Below are positions 47,705 to 59,300 of a stretch of DNA of 64,000 nt, piece after piece (the stretch's first letter is position 1; every line of letters begins with the position of its first letter). Origin of the DNA: Aptenodytes patagonicus (Eukaryota; Chordata; Aves; Sphenisciformes; Spheniscidae); the NCBI RefSeq assembly GCF_965638725.1, contig NC_134949.1:77592017-77656016 (forward strand). Reading direction: 5' to 3'. The translations under genes were made by a program, and so were the position numbers. The notes beneath the pieces were generated by a model that had not been told where the DNA came from, did no database searches, and saw only the letters and a program-made list of their open reading frames with translations.

Positions 47705-48008
47705 GCAAGGGGAGGAGTTCATTGCAATGTTAAACCCTATGGTTTGATCTGAAGGGACCAGGGGTGGAGATTGTAATGGAAACACCTTTAAATTGTTGTA
47801 ACCCATGATTTGAGTTGCATGTTATAGGAATTACTATAGCAGAAACCCCTTGTTGCTAGCCAGGCTAGGAGCAAGGGGAGGAGTTCATTGCAATGTTAAA
47901 CCCTATAACCTGGCCCAAAGGGACCAGGGGTGGAGATTGTAATGGAAATACCTTTAAATTGTTGTAACCCATGATTTGAGTTGCGTGTTATAGGAATTAC
48001 TATAGCAG
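47705..48008 (+). repeat. 138-bp direct duplication inside the LTR element
   Basis: Two copies, 47705-47842 and 47871-48008, 166 bp apart in phase, both start GCAAGGGGAGGAGTTCATTG and end GGAATTACTATAGCAG. They differ at a modest number of sites, clearly more than the LTRs do. Confidence 0.88.
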
Positions 48009-48351
48009 GAACCACCCGAACAAGTGGAGGACAAGCCTTACAAGAAGCAGTGCAAGTGCAGCAGTGACCTGACCTGAGCTGGCTTTGGTACCCAGTAACT
48101 CCACGCAACACACCACCTCTCCTGTCCTGAGTGACCACCATCACAGATGGAGCCCAAAGTCACGGACTAAATGAACTCAATGGATATTTCATGGACATTT
48201 CTGGACATTTTACAGACATTCCACAAGGGTGGTCCATAGACTAAGGGAAAGATATCTGTGTGTTATATCAAAGGATGGAAAGCGGGGTGGTTGGTTAATG
48301 AGGTTGCACTGGAAAATACGGGACTTGAGCATGACGTAGATGGTATAGAAT

Positions 48352-48360
48352 AAGGGGTGG
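48352..48360 (+). other. candidate polypurine tract
   Basis: AAGGGGTGG lies four bases before the right LTR, where plus-strand priming is expected. It is interrupted by a T and so is imperfect. Confidence 0.45.
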
Positions 48361-48364
48361 ATAC

Positions 48365-48956
48365 TGTCCTGGTTTCAGCAGGGATAGAGTTAATTTCCTT
48401 CCTAGTAGCTGGTACAGTGCTGTGTTTTGGATTTAGGGTGAGAACAATGTTGATAACACACCAATGTTTTAGTTGTTGCTAGGTAGTGTTTACACTAGCC
48501 AAGGACTTTTCAGCTTCCCGTGCTCTACTGACTGAGAAGGCTGGAGGTGCACAAGAAGCTGGGAGGGGGCACAGCCAGGACAGCTGACTGAAACTGGCCA
48601 AAGGGATATTCCATACCATGGGACGTCATGCTCAGTATATAAAGCTGGGGGAAGAAGAAGGAAGGGGGGGACGTTTGGAGTGATGGCGTTTGTCTTCCCA
48701 AGGAACTGTTACGTGTGATGGAGCCCTGCTTTCCCGGAGATGGCTGAACACCTGCCTGCCGATGGGAAGTAGTGAATGAATTCCTTGTTTTGCTTTGCTT
48801 GCATGCGCGGCTTTTGCTTTACCTATTAAACTGTCTTTATCTCGACCCATGAGTTTTCTCACTTTTACCCTTCCGATTCTCTCCCCCATCCCACCGGGGG
48901 GGAGTGAGCGAGCGGCTGCGTGGTGCTTAGTTGCCAACTGAGATTAAACCACGACA
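48365..48956 (+). repeat. 3' LTR
   Basis: 592 bp, identical to the left LTR except at one position by my reading. Confidence 0.93.
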
Positions 48957-48961
48957 CATGC

Positions 48962-50727
48962 ACAGTCTTTTACGTTTTTGACCATTGCCTTGGCTAAACT
49001 GAGAAAACCTCACATTGCTTATGGTTGACCTGGGAAACAGAAGAGGCCTCAGACAACTGCAGATCTAGAAATCATTTGAGTCACACTCAGAGGACTTGCA
49101 GGAAGCACCACCTGAAAGAGCTGTCACTTTGGGGCCAGGTGACACTTAAGATCTGACTGACTCGTGGTCATCAAAGGGGCCATTGGACCACCCCACTGCT
49201 GTTCCTAGGCGTAAGAAGAGAAGGCACACTGGAGGCAGAAAAGATTTTACAGTGAGATCATAATCTCTTAGTAGTGTAGGAGAGGGGATGGCCAATGCCC
49301 TGCTTATCTGCATTAACTCTATCGTAGAGCCAAGCACATGTGCCTCAGTGATTCCCTTTAGAGTGTGGTAGGGACCAGATGTAACAATGCTGATGGTCTC
49401 AACCTTATTCTTCTCACTGCTCTTTCTCCATTATTTTCTGACAAGAACTGTAAGAGCATCAATACGTCCTTTTGGCCATTAAGGCAAGGGACGAGTTTTG
49501 CCCCACAGTTTATGCAACAAACTTGCCTCTGTGGTGGGAGCCCTCAAAGGCACAACAGCACCTTGCGAGAGATACGTTAACTTTCTCTACTGCAATTCAG
49601 GAAGATGCTCAGGGAGAAGAGTCAAGCTTTCCACTGCCCTCAGGACCTCCCAGGAGAGATTTGTACTCCTGGACAGTGAATTGCAGGAGTACTCCAGGCT
49701 ACTTGAAGACATCCACCATAAATGACTCATAAATGGACTTGAATTTAGACAGTATGAGTTCCCTACCAAGCTCTCTGTAACCTTAGAAATAGTTGTAAAT
49801 ATCACGCCTTTCCTTCAGGATCCGTCCAAGCGCTGAAAGATCTGGTGCATCTTAGATGCAGTTACGGACATTTGGTCACAGAGTCAAACTCAGTGTAAAA
49901 GATAGTTCAGCTTTTCCTGTGTCAGGTGCAATTTAAGGTGTGATTTAGGTGAGCTCTCCTGCTCATCACAGGGTGTTAATTTGCCACTATTATAAAATAA
50001 AACATTGCTGCGCAAGAGCTCTTCTAAATGATAAGCTGGCCTCAGATCCTCATGTTCTGATTTGCATCAAATTTCCACATCTTTAGATCTATGACATTGA
50101 ACAGAGACTGCAGCATCCCGCTCCCTGCTCAAACCAGACATGAGAAAGTCTCCTCCACCAAAGGCTTCAGAAAAGAAGGGAATGAAAAGAAAAAGAACTT
50201 GCTTTAGTGCTTTCTTTCTTCTCTGTTTTCCTCTACATTTTTCTCAGGACACCTCCTCTAGCACATCCTTAACTTCCTCCTCAGTTCTTGTTCTTTGCTC
50301 TCCCATCCTTTCATTGCTTTGAGGACTGCACTTCAGAAGTCTTGAGAATCGGGCTATGAGATACGCATTTCTACAAAGGCCTCTTCCAGGTTTACAGTCA
50401 TAGAAAGTCATAGAAGTCATACTTCTCTGAAAGGCTGATGGAGGCTGCCACAAGTGGCTCAGCACTTGCTCCCCTCCTGAGATTTCTCTACCTGACCAAG
50501 CAGAGCAGAAGAAAGGTCCTGCAAAGAAACAAAATGCTGCTGGTAGGCAGTTAAAGTCAAGACAAAGAGCTGCACAGACATCGGCTGAAGCTACAGGCTC
50601 CACCTACAGCCCAGAAATGGATTTTATCCTCAAATCCCACCACCTCACTTCAAAAGAATGTTCATTTGTGATGGAACAGCTGGAGAGTTGTGGGCTCCCA
50701 GGCAACATCTCTTAGCAGACCCTTGAC
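48962..50727. other. 3' flank of A4GALT copy 2
   Basis: No exon or transposon recognised. It likely contains the 3' UTR of A4GALT copy 2. Confidence 0.45.
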
Positions 50728-51810
50728 TCACTGCCGTTCGGAGTCCTTCTTCATGATATTGTACGTTGCAGGGCAGAAGTTAGAATGCAGCTGAGCCAGC
50801 AAAGCCTGGGATGTGACCTCCAGCCTTGTCCCTTGGCTCAGTTTGTTCCATACATGCACCGCGTAGGTGTTCTTAAGGAGCTTGTGAAGCTCTGAGGAGC
50901 TGACCACTTCAAAGTATTTCTTCCAATCCTGCCACCGAATGGGATAAAAAGCCTCACGGGGCAGAGCACTCACTCCTTTGCAGCTTGTACTGCTCCGAAG
51001 ACTCCTGATGGAGCACCACTTCTTGAAGACACGCGTTAGGAGCTGTGGGCCCTGGTGCCCCCAAATCCAGCTGTTGTAGTTTTCCACAAAGTCCTGCATG
51101 CAAAGCTCCATGAACTTGTGTTTGGGCTTAAAGGACAGAAAGGCCCCGTTCAGTACATACTTGGACTGGGTACCAAGCACATTGGTGAGGTTCTTCAAGT
51201 TCCTAAGCACTATGAAGTCTGTGTCCAGGTAGATGCCACCAAATTTCCACATGATGGCAATTCTGCAGGCATCAGACAGGATGGGTAAGAAATAAGGCTC
51301 CCAGCGCCGCTGAGCCTGCAAGTACCACTTTGCCAGAGGTGTTCCAGAAAAAAGCTCTGGCAAGTCCAGGGGCTGGATTTCCACATTGGGGAAGCAGCTC
51401 AGCAACGAGAAGCCCCAGTGGTTGGGTAATGAGGCGTTACCGTTCACCAAGCCTTTCATGAGCACCACAACCCTTGTCCTGGGGTGTGTCCGGGCCGCTG
51501 ACTCCACAGAGCATGTGAACAGGTAACTTGGGTTAGTTCGCTCCGAAGTCTCCACAAAAAACACATCCCCTGGTGGAGGAGGGGGCCCACCAGCAATGGT
51601 GCGGGGAGAAGGCGGCACAGAGTGAGCACAGCGAATTTCAACAGGCAAGCTGTAGACCTGGCCCCTGCCTTTAGGGTCCTCTGTGATTCTCCAGTACAAC
51701 ATGATGGAGGCAAAGGACATGAACTTAAAGGTGAGGATAAACAGAGCCCTGAGCTTGTGGCTCAGCACCACCCTGGTCAGTTTTAGCAGGCAGTTGGGCA
51801 TCCTGAGCAT
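50728..51810 (-). CDS. A4GALT: A4GALT, lactosylceramide 4-alpha-galactosyltransferase, copy 2 (canonical-like)
   Basis: 360 aa in one coding exon, with the same reaction and Golgi topology as copy 1. The N-terminus LRALFILTFKFMSFASIMLYW (written without its leading H-K) is a signal anchor at about residues 20-40. The DXD motif DTD is at 196-198 and the Gb3-synthase C-domain ends at FCPATYNIMKKD. Unlike copy 1 it keeps the vertebrate motifs WIWGHQGPQLLTRVF, CSIRSL and WQDWKKYFE, so it is the better candidate for the true Gb3 synthase. The splice acceptor CCTTCAG is at 51856-51862. The copy 1 ATG just after it is ACG here. I took the first ATG (51810), and the ATG at 51801 aligns with the start chosen for copy 1. 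No lesion is seen. Confidence 0.93.
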   Translation of the reverse strand: MLRMPNCLLKLTRVVLSHKLRALFILTFKFMSFASIMLYWRITEDPKGRGQVYSLPVEIRCAHSVPPSPRTIAGGPPPPPGDVFFVETSERTNPSYLFTCSVESAARTHPRTRVVVLMKGLVNGNASLPNHWGFSLLSCFPNVEIQPLDLPELFSGTPLAKWYLQAQRRWEPYFLPILSDACRIAIMWKFGGIYLDTDFIVLRNLKNLTNVLGTQSKYVLNGAFLSFKPKHKFMELCMQDFVENYNSWIWGHQGPQLLTRVFKKWCSIRSLRSSTSCKGVSALPREAFYPIRWQDWKKYFEVVSSSELHKLLKNTYAVHVWNKLSQGTRLEVTSQALLAQLHSNFCPATYNIMKKDSERQ

Positions 51811-51861
51811 TCTCGCTCCCGTCAGAGCCTGCTCTCCCAAGACAACCGTCGTGATCTGAAG

Positions 51862-52224
51862 GAGAGGAAAAAAGAAAAAGATGTTGACAAGGAAGGCAAC
51901 AGACCATGAGCCTTATGACAGTACTATGGCAGAGTCGCATGCTGAACTCTCCTTCATGCTAGCATGCTTGGATTACACCTTTAGGTCATCTTTAAAAAAG
52001 CATCTTGGCTTCTCCATGCTGCCACAGTGCCCGCAGGGCCCCATCAGAAACCACAGCCCATATTCAGGTTGTGAGGTTATATGACAAAGCTCCTCTGTAC
52101 ACCCACAAAAAGCTCAGAGGGACAATGGCAGGAGTGGGAGCCCAAATATACCCTGCTGGGCTACTCCCAGGCCCATCACAGGGGCCATCAGCCCATCAAA
52201 GGCCCATCTGCCCAAGCCCAGAGG
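51862..52224 (-). other. intron sequence upstream of A4GALT copy 2, paralogous to copy 1 flank
   Basis: About the first 170 bases beyond the acceptor align, at lower identity than the coding core, with the corresponding 40.06-40.24 kb flank of copy 1 (for example AACTCTCCTTC and TTGGCTTCTC/TGGCTTCTCT). The duplication therefore included intron DNA and was not by retrocopying. Confidence 0.6.
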
Positions 52225-53632
52225 AGCACAGCGGCAGGAGGGATCCTGGGAACTGGGGAACTACAGGCCTGTCAGCCTGACCTCGGTGCCGGGGAAGATT
52301 ATGGAGCAGTTCATCTTGAGGGCGCTCACAAGGCATGAGCGGGACAACCAGGGGATCAGGCCCAGCCAGCACGGGTTCATGAGAGGCAGGTCCTGCTTGA
52401 CCAACCTGATCTCCTTCTATGACCAGGTGACCCGCCTAGTGGATGAGGGAAAGGCTGTGGATGTGGTCTACCTGGACTTCAGCAAGGCCTTTGACACCGT
52501 CTCCCACAGCATTCTCCTAGAGAAGCTGGCGGCTCACGGCTTAGACAGATGGACTCTGCGCTGGGTCAAAAACTGGCTGGACAGCCGGGCCCAGAGAGTT
52601 GTGGTGAATGGAGTTACATCCAGTTGGCGGCCGGTCACGAGCGGTGTTCCCCAGGGCTCAGTACTGGGGCCGGTCTTGTTTAATATCTTTATTGATGATC
52701 TGGATGAGGGGATTGAGTGCACCCTCAGTAAGTTTGCAGACGACACCAAGCTGGGCGGGAGTGTTGATCTGCTCGAGGGTAGGAAGGCTCTGCAGAGGGA
52801 CCTGGACAGGCTGGATCGATGGGCCCAGGCCAACTGTATGAAATGTCAACAAGGCCAAGTGCCGGGTCCTGCACTTCGGCCACAACAACCCCATGCAACA
52901 CCACAGGCTTGGGGAAGAGTGGCTGGAAAGCTGCCCAGCAGAGAAGGACCTGGGGGTGTTGGTCAACAGCCGGCTGAACATGAGCCGGCAGTGTGCCCAG
53001 GCGGCCAAGAAGGCCAATGGCATCCTGGCCTGTATCAGAAATAGTGTGGCCAGCAGGAGTAGGGAAGTGATCGTGCCCCTGTACTCGGCACTGGTGAGGC
53101 CGCACCTCGAATACTGTGTTCAGTTTTGGGCCCCTCACTACAAGAAGGACGTTGAGGTATTAGAGCGTGTCCAGAGAAGGGCAACGAGGCTGGTGAGGGG
53201 TCTGGAGAACAAGTCTTATGAGGAGCGGCTGAGGGAACTGGGACTGTTTAGCCTGGAGAACAGGAGGCTGAGGGGAGACCTCATTGCTCTCTACAACTAC
53301 CTGAAAGGAGGTTGTAGCGAGGTGGGTGTTGGTCTTTTCTCCGAAGTAACAAGTGATAGGACGAGAGGAAATGGCCTCAAGTTGCGGCAGGGGAGGTTTA
53401 GATTGGATGTAAGGAAAAATTTCTTTACTGAAAGAGTGGTGAAACATTGGAACAGGCTGCCCAGGGAAGTGGTGGAGTCCCCATCCCTGGAGGTATTTAA
53501 AAGACGTGTAGATGAGGCGCTTAGGGACATGGTTTAGTGGGCATGGTGGTGTTGGGTTGACGGTTGGACTCGATGATCTTAGAGGTCTTTTCCAACTTCA
53601 ATGATTCTATGATTCTATGATTCTATGGATCC
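52225..53632 (+). repeat. CR1 LINE, 1.4-kb 5'-truncated copy with RT domain
   Basis: CR1 ORF2 from NYRPVSL to the end. A 252-codon frame (52286-53044) holds [43 protein letters not shown] and the catalytic FADD. A second frame (52893-53537) continues with [13 protein letters not shown] and [13 protein letters not shown]. One small insertion near 52840-52855 (ATGAAATGTCAACAAGG against the expected MKFNKAK codons) separates the frames, and another lies near 52260. It ends in ATTCTATG repeats at 53601-53626. It is fairly young and inserted upstream of A4GALT copy 2. Confidence 0.95.
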
Positions 53633-53779
53633 AGGACTCCGGAGGAACCAGCACCTTGTCTGGGCCTCTCCCAGGGCTGTCTCAGTGTCCAGGCATGAAA
53701 CCCATCACCACAGCCACCAGAAGCAGCTCTTCAGATCACCTTTCAGACTAAGGGGGTCACTGCCTAGGGGTGGGACATA

Positions 53780-54800
53780 TTATGGGGTGCAGGGGAAGAA
53801 CAGTTTGGAATCGCACAGGACTTATTATGAGATATTTAGCAAAGGAACCAAAGGCTGGGCAAGGGAGGGGTTTAGATGATTTTGGGAGGAACAAGAATGG
53901 GAAAATAGAGATTTAAGGGGATAACAAGGGCCAGACGCAGGTAAATAGTTTGCTGGTCAGTATGCTTGTCTGGCCGTGCCCTGCATCTGATCAGCGCAGT
54001 CTCTCTTGTCTTCTTATTAAATTCCTTTCTCTTTCCTGGGTGAGGGCTTTCAATTCTGTGTGCACGTGTGCATATTGGGGTGTGAGTGCAGCAACCGGGG
54101 TCAGACCACAGGTCGGAGGGCCTATGTGTCTGTGGTGCCAGCAACTGGAGTGAGTGTGGGTGTGCAAGTGTGCAATGGCTAGCAAAGATCAAGCAGACCA
54201 GTCTGTAAGTATGCAAAGTGGCCTGGGAGCCAGGAGCATGAGCGGGTCCCTAAGGGCCAGCTCTGGGTGTGAGAGCATCTGTGTATCTCTAAGGGCGAGA
54301 GCACAGGGGCGTCGGCTGTGGGACATGGAAAGTCCTCGCCAGCTATGTGTGTGTGTGTGTGTGCGCGCGCTTGATGGTTTGTACCAGCAACTGGAGTAGG
54401 GCTGCAGCCTTGGGGACTTATATGTCCGGGTGCCAGCAACTGGGGAGACTGGGATCCAGGGGCAGCTACTGGGTTGAGTGTCTAAGCCCAGCTGCTGGAG
54501 GGATCCACCTTGTACATATGTCTATGTATATTGTCACCTGTGGACTTCCATCCTGTCCAGCCGGAGAGGGGAGCAGGATGAGGCTATTGGTGCTGCCTAT
54601 GTTCATGTGGGTGCTCTGAGTGTCTGCCTGTGATCTGTGTGGCCAGCCATGTATACGTACACATATATGTAGTGTATATGTGAGCTTTGTGTGCACGTGC
54701 CTGCTGAATACATCTTCAGCCTCACTACTGTCTGGACATGGAGCAGCAGCAGTCTCATCTCTCTCGGGCTGTTGGATCTGGTGTGATATATTGTCCTCTA
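53780..54800 (+). repeat. LTR-like fossil with repeated CAGCAACTGG motif
   Basis: The stretch has LTR-like composition: a purine-rich part, ATTAAA at 54018-54023 followed by TTCCTTTCTCTTTCCTGGGT, then GT-rich sequence in which GTGCCAGCAACTGGAGT-like units recur (near 54090, 54136, 54381, 54431 and 54461). It resembles GT-rich avian ERVL-type LTRs as I remember them, but I cannot confirm the family or the limits. It is old and broken, with no coding region. Confidence 0.4.
54346..54370 (+). repeat. (TG)n(CG)n microsatellite
   Basis: About nine TG units pass into CGCGCGC. This is an alternating purine-pyrimidine tract of the kind able to form Z-DNA. Confidence 0.85.
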
Positions 54801-55784
54801 GCAAAGATTACTCTCCTTCAAAAACAAAATATGGTCAAACCTCTCCCCTCATTTATCACAAACCAAGACTGACCCTTACTTCCCTGGATGCATACTGTGC
54901 TTGCCACTTGTAAGGAAATACAGCATTTATTCCACTTTATCCTCATCAGTCTATTATTTTCAAATCAGACATGTACAAGAAGGATCCTAGATACTAGGAT
55001 TTTTTATTCTCTTTTGTCCCCCAGTTTGCTGCCATACTAATGATCCTGACACCTGACAGTGAGTGGGACAGCTGCTTCTGAGGTGTTTCATTTTCCCAGA
55101 GGAGAACCACCTGCCAGCCTTCCCCAAAACTGAGAACTCATCTAAAACCCCAGTGCTATCATCTGTTCCTGTCAAGAGGTCTCAGATCCCAGAATCACAG
55201 AATGGTACTTGTTTCCCTTCCATTTATTCCTCGATAACCACCCTGTGTCCCATATTTGCTACAAAGCTCCACAACACGGTAGCGTTTACTATGTTCCTTC
55301 ACATGGCACTTCTGTTCTTGACCATGCTCTTAATTTTATATTTAAGCCTCTAGACCTAAAGTACTTAACACTTTTCTTCACTAAAAAAAAAACCCATATT
55401 TTTCCCTTCTTTCACCATTTAAAACCACACTTTGTTAAAGAGAATCGAACATTACGACTGTTAAGCCTTCAGTACAGCAGTCATCTTTAAAAGACACATT
55501 CTCCTCTTTTCCCATCTATTCTACCCACAGAACCAGACCTTCTCTAGCAGTACGCTTAAGTATAGCGGAACACCTATATATCCTCCTGTCAGGCAGTTGA
55601 GCTGGGATACACAGTGCTATTTCTGCTTTTACAAGCCTAGTGTGACTGTCCTGGCCAGTCCCCAAGTTTAGATCTCTGAAGTCCAAAGCATAGATTTAAT
55701 CATAAAGAGATATGTTGCAGCAGATGGAAGAGTAGAGCTGAGTTTACCACCCAGGAAGTCCAACAGTTTTTAACAGTCTGAAAA
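54801..55784. other. no feature recognised
   Basis: AT-rich intergenic or intronic sequence without motif-supported exons or a recognisable repeat. Confidence 0.45.
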
Positions 55785-56358
55785 GCGTGGCCAGCAGGTC
55801 GAGGGAGGTGATTCTGCCCCTCTACTCTGCTCTGGTGAGACCCCACCTGGAGTACTGTGTCCAGCTCTGGAGCCCTCAGCACAGAAAAGACACGGACCTG
55901 TTGGAGCAGGGCCAGAGGAGGGCCACGAAAATGCTCAGGGGGATGGAACACCTCTCCCATGAAGAAAGGCTGAGAGAGTTGGGGTTGTTCAGCCTGGTGA
56001 AGAGAAGGCTTCGGGGACACCTTATAGCAGCCTTTCAGTACTTAAAGGGGGCTTATAAAAAAGATGGTGGCAGACTTTTTAGCAGGGCCTGTTGTGACAG
56101 GACAAGGGGGAATGGCTTTAAACTAAAGGGGGGTAGGTTTAGACTAGCTAGAAGGAAGAAATTTTTTACGCTGAGGGTGGTGAAACGCTGGCACAGGTTG
56201 CCCAGAGAGGTGGTGGATGCCCCATCCCTGGAAATATTCAAGGTCAGGTTGGACGGGGCTCTGAGCAACCTGATCTCATTGAAGATGTCCCTGCCCATGG
56301 CAGGGGGTTGGACTAGATGACCTTTAAAGGTCCCTTCCAACCCAAACTATTCTATGAT
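55785..56358 (+). repeat. CR1 LINE fragment, 3' end
   Basis: A 5'-truncated CR1 nearly identical to the copy at 9852-10416. It has the same 3' region ([52 protein letters not shown]) and the ACTATTCTATGA end. Its 177-codon frame is open to the tail region. Confidence 0.94.
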
Positions 56359-59300
56359 CTCAGGCAGTAAATAGGTGCAGCAGATCACAACAGCTGTTCC
56401 AGCAACAACAGTGAAAGCACCAGAGAAACCACAGGCTCCTCCGTGGCAGTGCAAACACCTCTAGGGCTAGAGCAAAAGCTCCATTTCTTCCTGTCATGTC
56501 TGCTGAAGTCTTATCTGAAGCTATGAGATGGCTGATGGTGATACACCACTGAAGTCCCACCTAGTAATTTCAACTGATGAAACAAAACAAGAGGAAACGA
56601 CTACAACCACAGAAATGACTGCCACACCAATGCAAACATGCAGCTGCATTTGCTTAAAATTCACTCATGTTTTTACTTTAGAGGTGCTTTGTGAATAAAA
56701 AGCAACGCAAACATTAATAAGCTCTGAGCAAGGGAGTTTCCTGACCCTGTCAGAAAGAGGCGCTTTAAGACTTTGCAGGGACAACAGAGATGACTTAGCA
56801 GCAAACAGGTACCACAGCAGCGAAGGTCAAGAGCCAGGTCCTCCCTCACAGAAACCAGGCTGCGCTTTCCCACGGGGCAGGGGACAGACCCATTGAGTTC
56901 ATTTACTGTGGAGCACACACCAAGGAATAAACTTGTTTGTTATTTTAAAGTACATTTAGTATAGTACTTTCTGTGCAGGATGGTGTGCCACAGCCCAGCA
57001 TCAACACAACATCCATCCCACAAAGTGGCCTTCACATGCTGCCAGATAGTTCCTTCTATTTCAGCCTCGATGGTTAGTTAACCATGGCTGAAGCGATATG
57101 CTGTTGGTTCAGCAAGGCACAGAGCATGCCATTCAAGAGTTTCCACAAGGCAGACAGGGCTGCAATTCACTGCAGGTGATATAACAGAAGTTTAGAGCAT
57201 TTCTACATGGGTCAGGTAAAGTGCTGGTTTAAGCGCTTTGTTAAATATGCTCCCTAATATTGAGTCCAGGATGTTTTCCCAGATTAATGTTAGAAAAGAT
57301 CCAGAGCCCTTTTGCTGCTGCTTCGTGGAGAAGATCAAATCCATAATTCCATTCCTCTCTGCCAACAGAGACAAGGGTTTTAGCCCTTGCTTTTGTTTTT
57401 CTCAGAAAGCCATGACAAGTTTTTTTTGAGGGTGCACCTACAGCGTTTCCTCTAAAAGCCACTGGAAACACGTCACAAGAAAATACATGAAATCTTAAAA
57501 TCTCAAACTAGTATCAAAGGAGAATTGTCAAGGTGGACTTTTAAGTAACATTTCGTGCACCAAAATTAAATATATTAACCTTGAATCTAGAGCCAAGGTA
57601 ATTTAGAATAACCAGGGGGCGTAATTCCCATCAAATACATTTGGTGTTAAGGCACCCTCAAGTATAACCAAAAAAAAAAAAAAAGCCTCTGAAAGTTTAC
57701 ATAAATCAGTTCCTAGTTACTGTGTTTCACAGCGGCTACAGATGCTCATTTCCCTCCTTTCAAGCACAATGGAAAACTAAAGCTTGCAAAGCTTTCCTCA
57801 AGAACAATTAGGAAGCAACCTACAGACTACGCGAATTGTCAAAGCAAAGCATGCAGCATCTTTCAGTCCAAAGACCATACACAACACTGCTCTGCGCTGT
57901 CCCTTCCGCTTTTATCCCTTCGCCCTTTCAAGTTTAGCACATTTGCCAAGAACGGAACTCATTCCCCAGCGCCCTGCGTGGCTCCCCAGTGTACTGCGGG
58001 GGTAACACCATATAGCATCAGGGTGCTGGGCTCCACTGTGCCAAACCAAGGTCCCCGGGGCATGGAGTGGTGAAGGGTTTCATCCTGGTGGGAGCACCAG
58101 GCAATGCAACGAGTGCGGCGGAGCGAGGAAAGATGCGAGGGTCACTGCCAGGCACAAAGGGGAGCAGGAAGATTTATGGACAGACCTGGATAGAGAAAGG
58201 CTGTCAAAATCAGGAACCCAGCTACAGTGCACAGTCAGAATGGTATCTCCTTCCCCCCAAAATAGTACACGAGCATCTTATTCAGCACCCTGTCAAGAAA
58301 AGTTTCCCAGCACTTTTTTTTTGTTATAGCTTAGCATTTGGGTCTTCTTTAACTGAAAGGAGCAGGTTTTGTACCTCACAGCTTTTAGCTTTCAAGAAAC
58401 AGACCACGCAAACCCCTCATCAATATTTACAATAAAAGAGAAGGCAGAATTTGGCTGTGGAAAGCTGCTGGAAAGGACAAACAGACAAAAGGGACGGATG
58501 CTAGCAGTAGATCAGCTAGCAAACTGATACAGCTCTTTGCCACCAACAGCTTTCAAATACTAGTTTCCTATTACTGCATGTTTGCAGAAAGCCATGCACG
58601 CTCATTGTATAATAGGGCTGGAAACTGTGTATAAAATTTAAGTCTAAACACTATTTTAACCCTCACAGCTCAAGAAAATACTGTCATAAGGCTAGAAAAG
58701 AAGCAGCTCTTTGGAAGGACATGCACATATGAGGAGACTGTGAGAATACAGAAGTCAGAACGACACCTGGTTGGGAAGTGAGCAAATCCTGTTAGTCACC
58801 GGTATTACTGCTTCCTACAAGCTTATGCAAGGGGTTCACAGCAGATCTTGCAAAACAGAGAGAAGGCACTGAAGACGCTGTCCTCTTCTACAGGGAGGTC
58901 AGTCGTATGTGACCAGGCATCCAGCAGCATTAACAAGTGAAGAGAGAGTGTATCAGAACATACTAATGATTAAACACTTCAAGCCTAATAGGCCAATGTG
59001 TAGTGACTTTTTCCTTACCCTAATCGGGACGACACTTTCTTTCTCTGTTTTTAAAATCCAGAGACATGCTGGAGAAGAAAGACAGTCCAACAGCAGACCA
59101 CTACACATGGATTCAGGGGATTTCTATTTATTTTGCTGCTCTGAAACAGGTTTCTTACAGGACAAGAAATAGGTCACTTAAAACTAAAGCATAAAATCTC
59201 ACCTCCGCCTTGGAATCATAGTGAAGTAGATGTCTGAATTTCTTCAAGGATCTCGGGGGGTTGTTTTTCTGTCTCTAACACAACTTTCCTCCCGTGAACA

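Larger units (their letters stand above)
46376..48956 (+). mobile_element. class II (ERVK-like) LTR retroelement, young, non-coding interior
   Basis: A 2,581-bp fossil element with two 592-bp LTRs (TG...CA ends) flanked by a CATGC target duplication (46371-46375 and 48957-48961). Just inside the left LTR is a primer-binding site resembling tRNA-Lys. The 1.4-kb interior has no recognisable gag, pol or env and consists largely of tandem and direct repeats, so the element is broken as a virus and would be non-autonomous. The LTRs differ at one position, implying insertion within roughly the last million years at typical avian neutral rates (inference). It sits between the two A4GALT copies, opposite to their strand. 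Confidence 0.92.

Noticed and set aside
46643-48937. Two identical 101-codon minus-strand ORFs
   Set aside because: They are the antisense of the two LTRs and identical only because the LTRs are. They are not a duplicated gene.
49146-50603. Several short ORFs between the LTR element and A4GALT copy 2
   Set aside because: Overlapping frames on both strands with no motif. Most likely 3' UTR and intergenic sequence.
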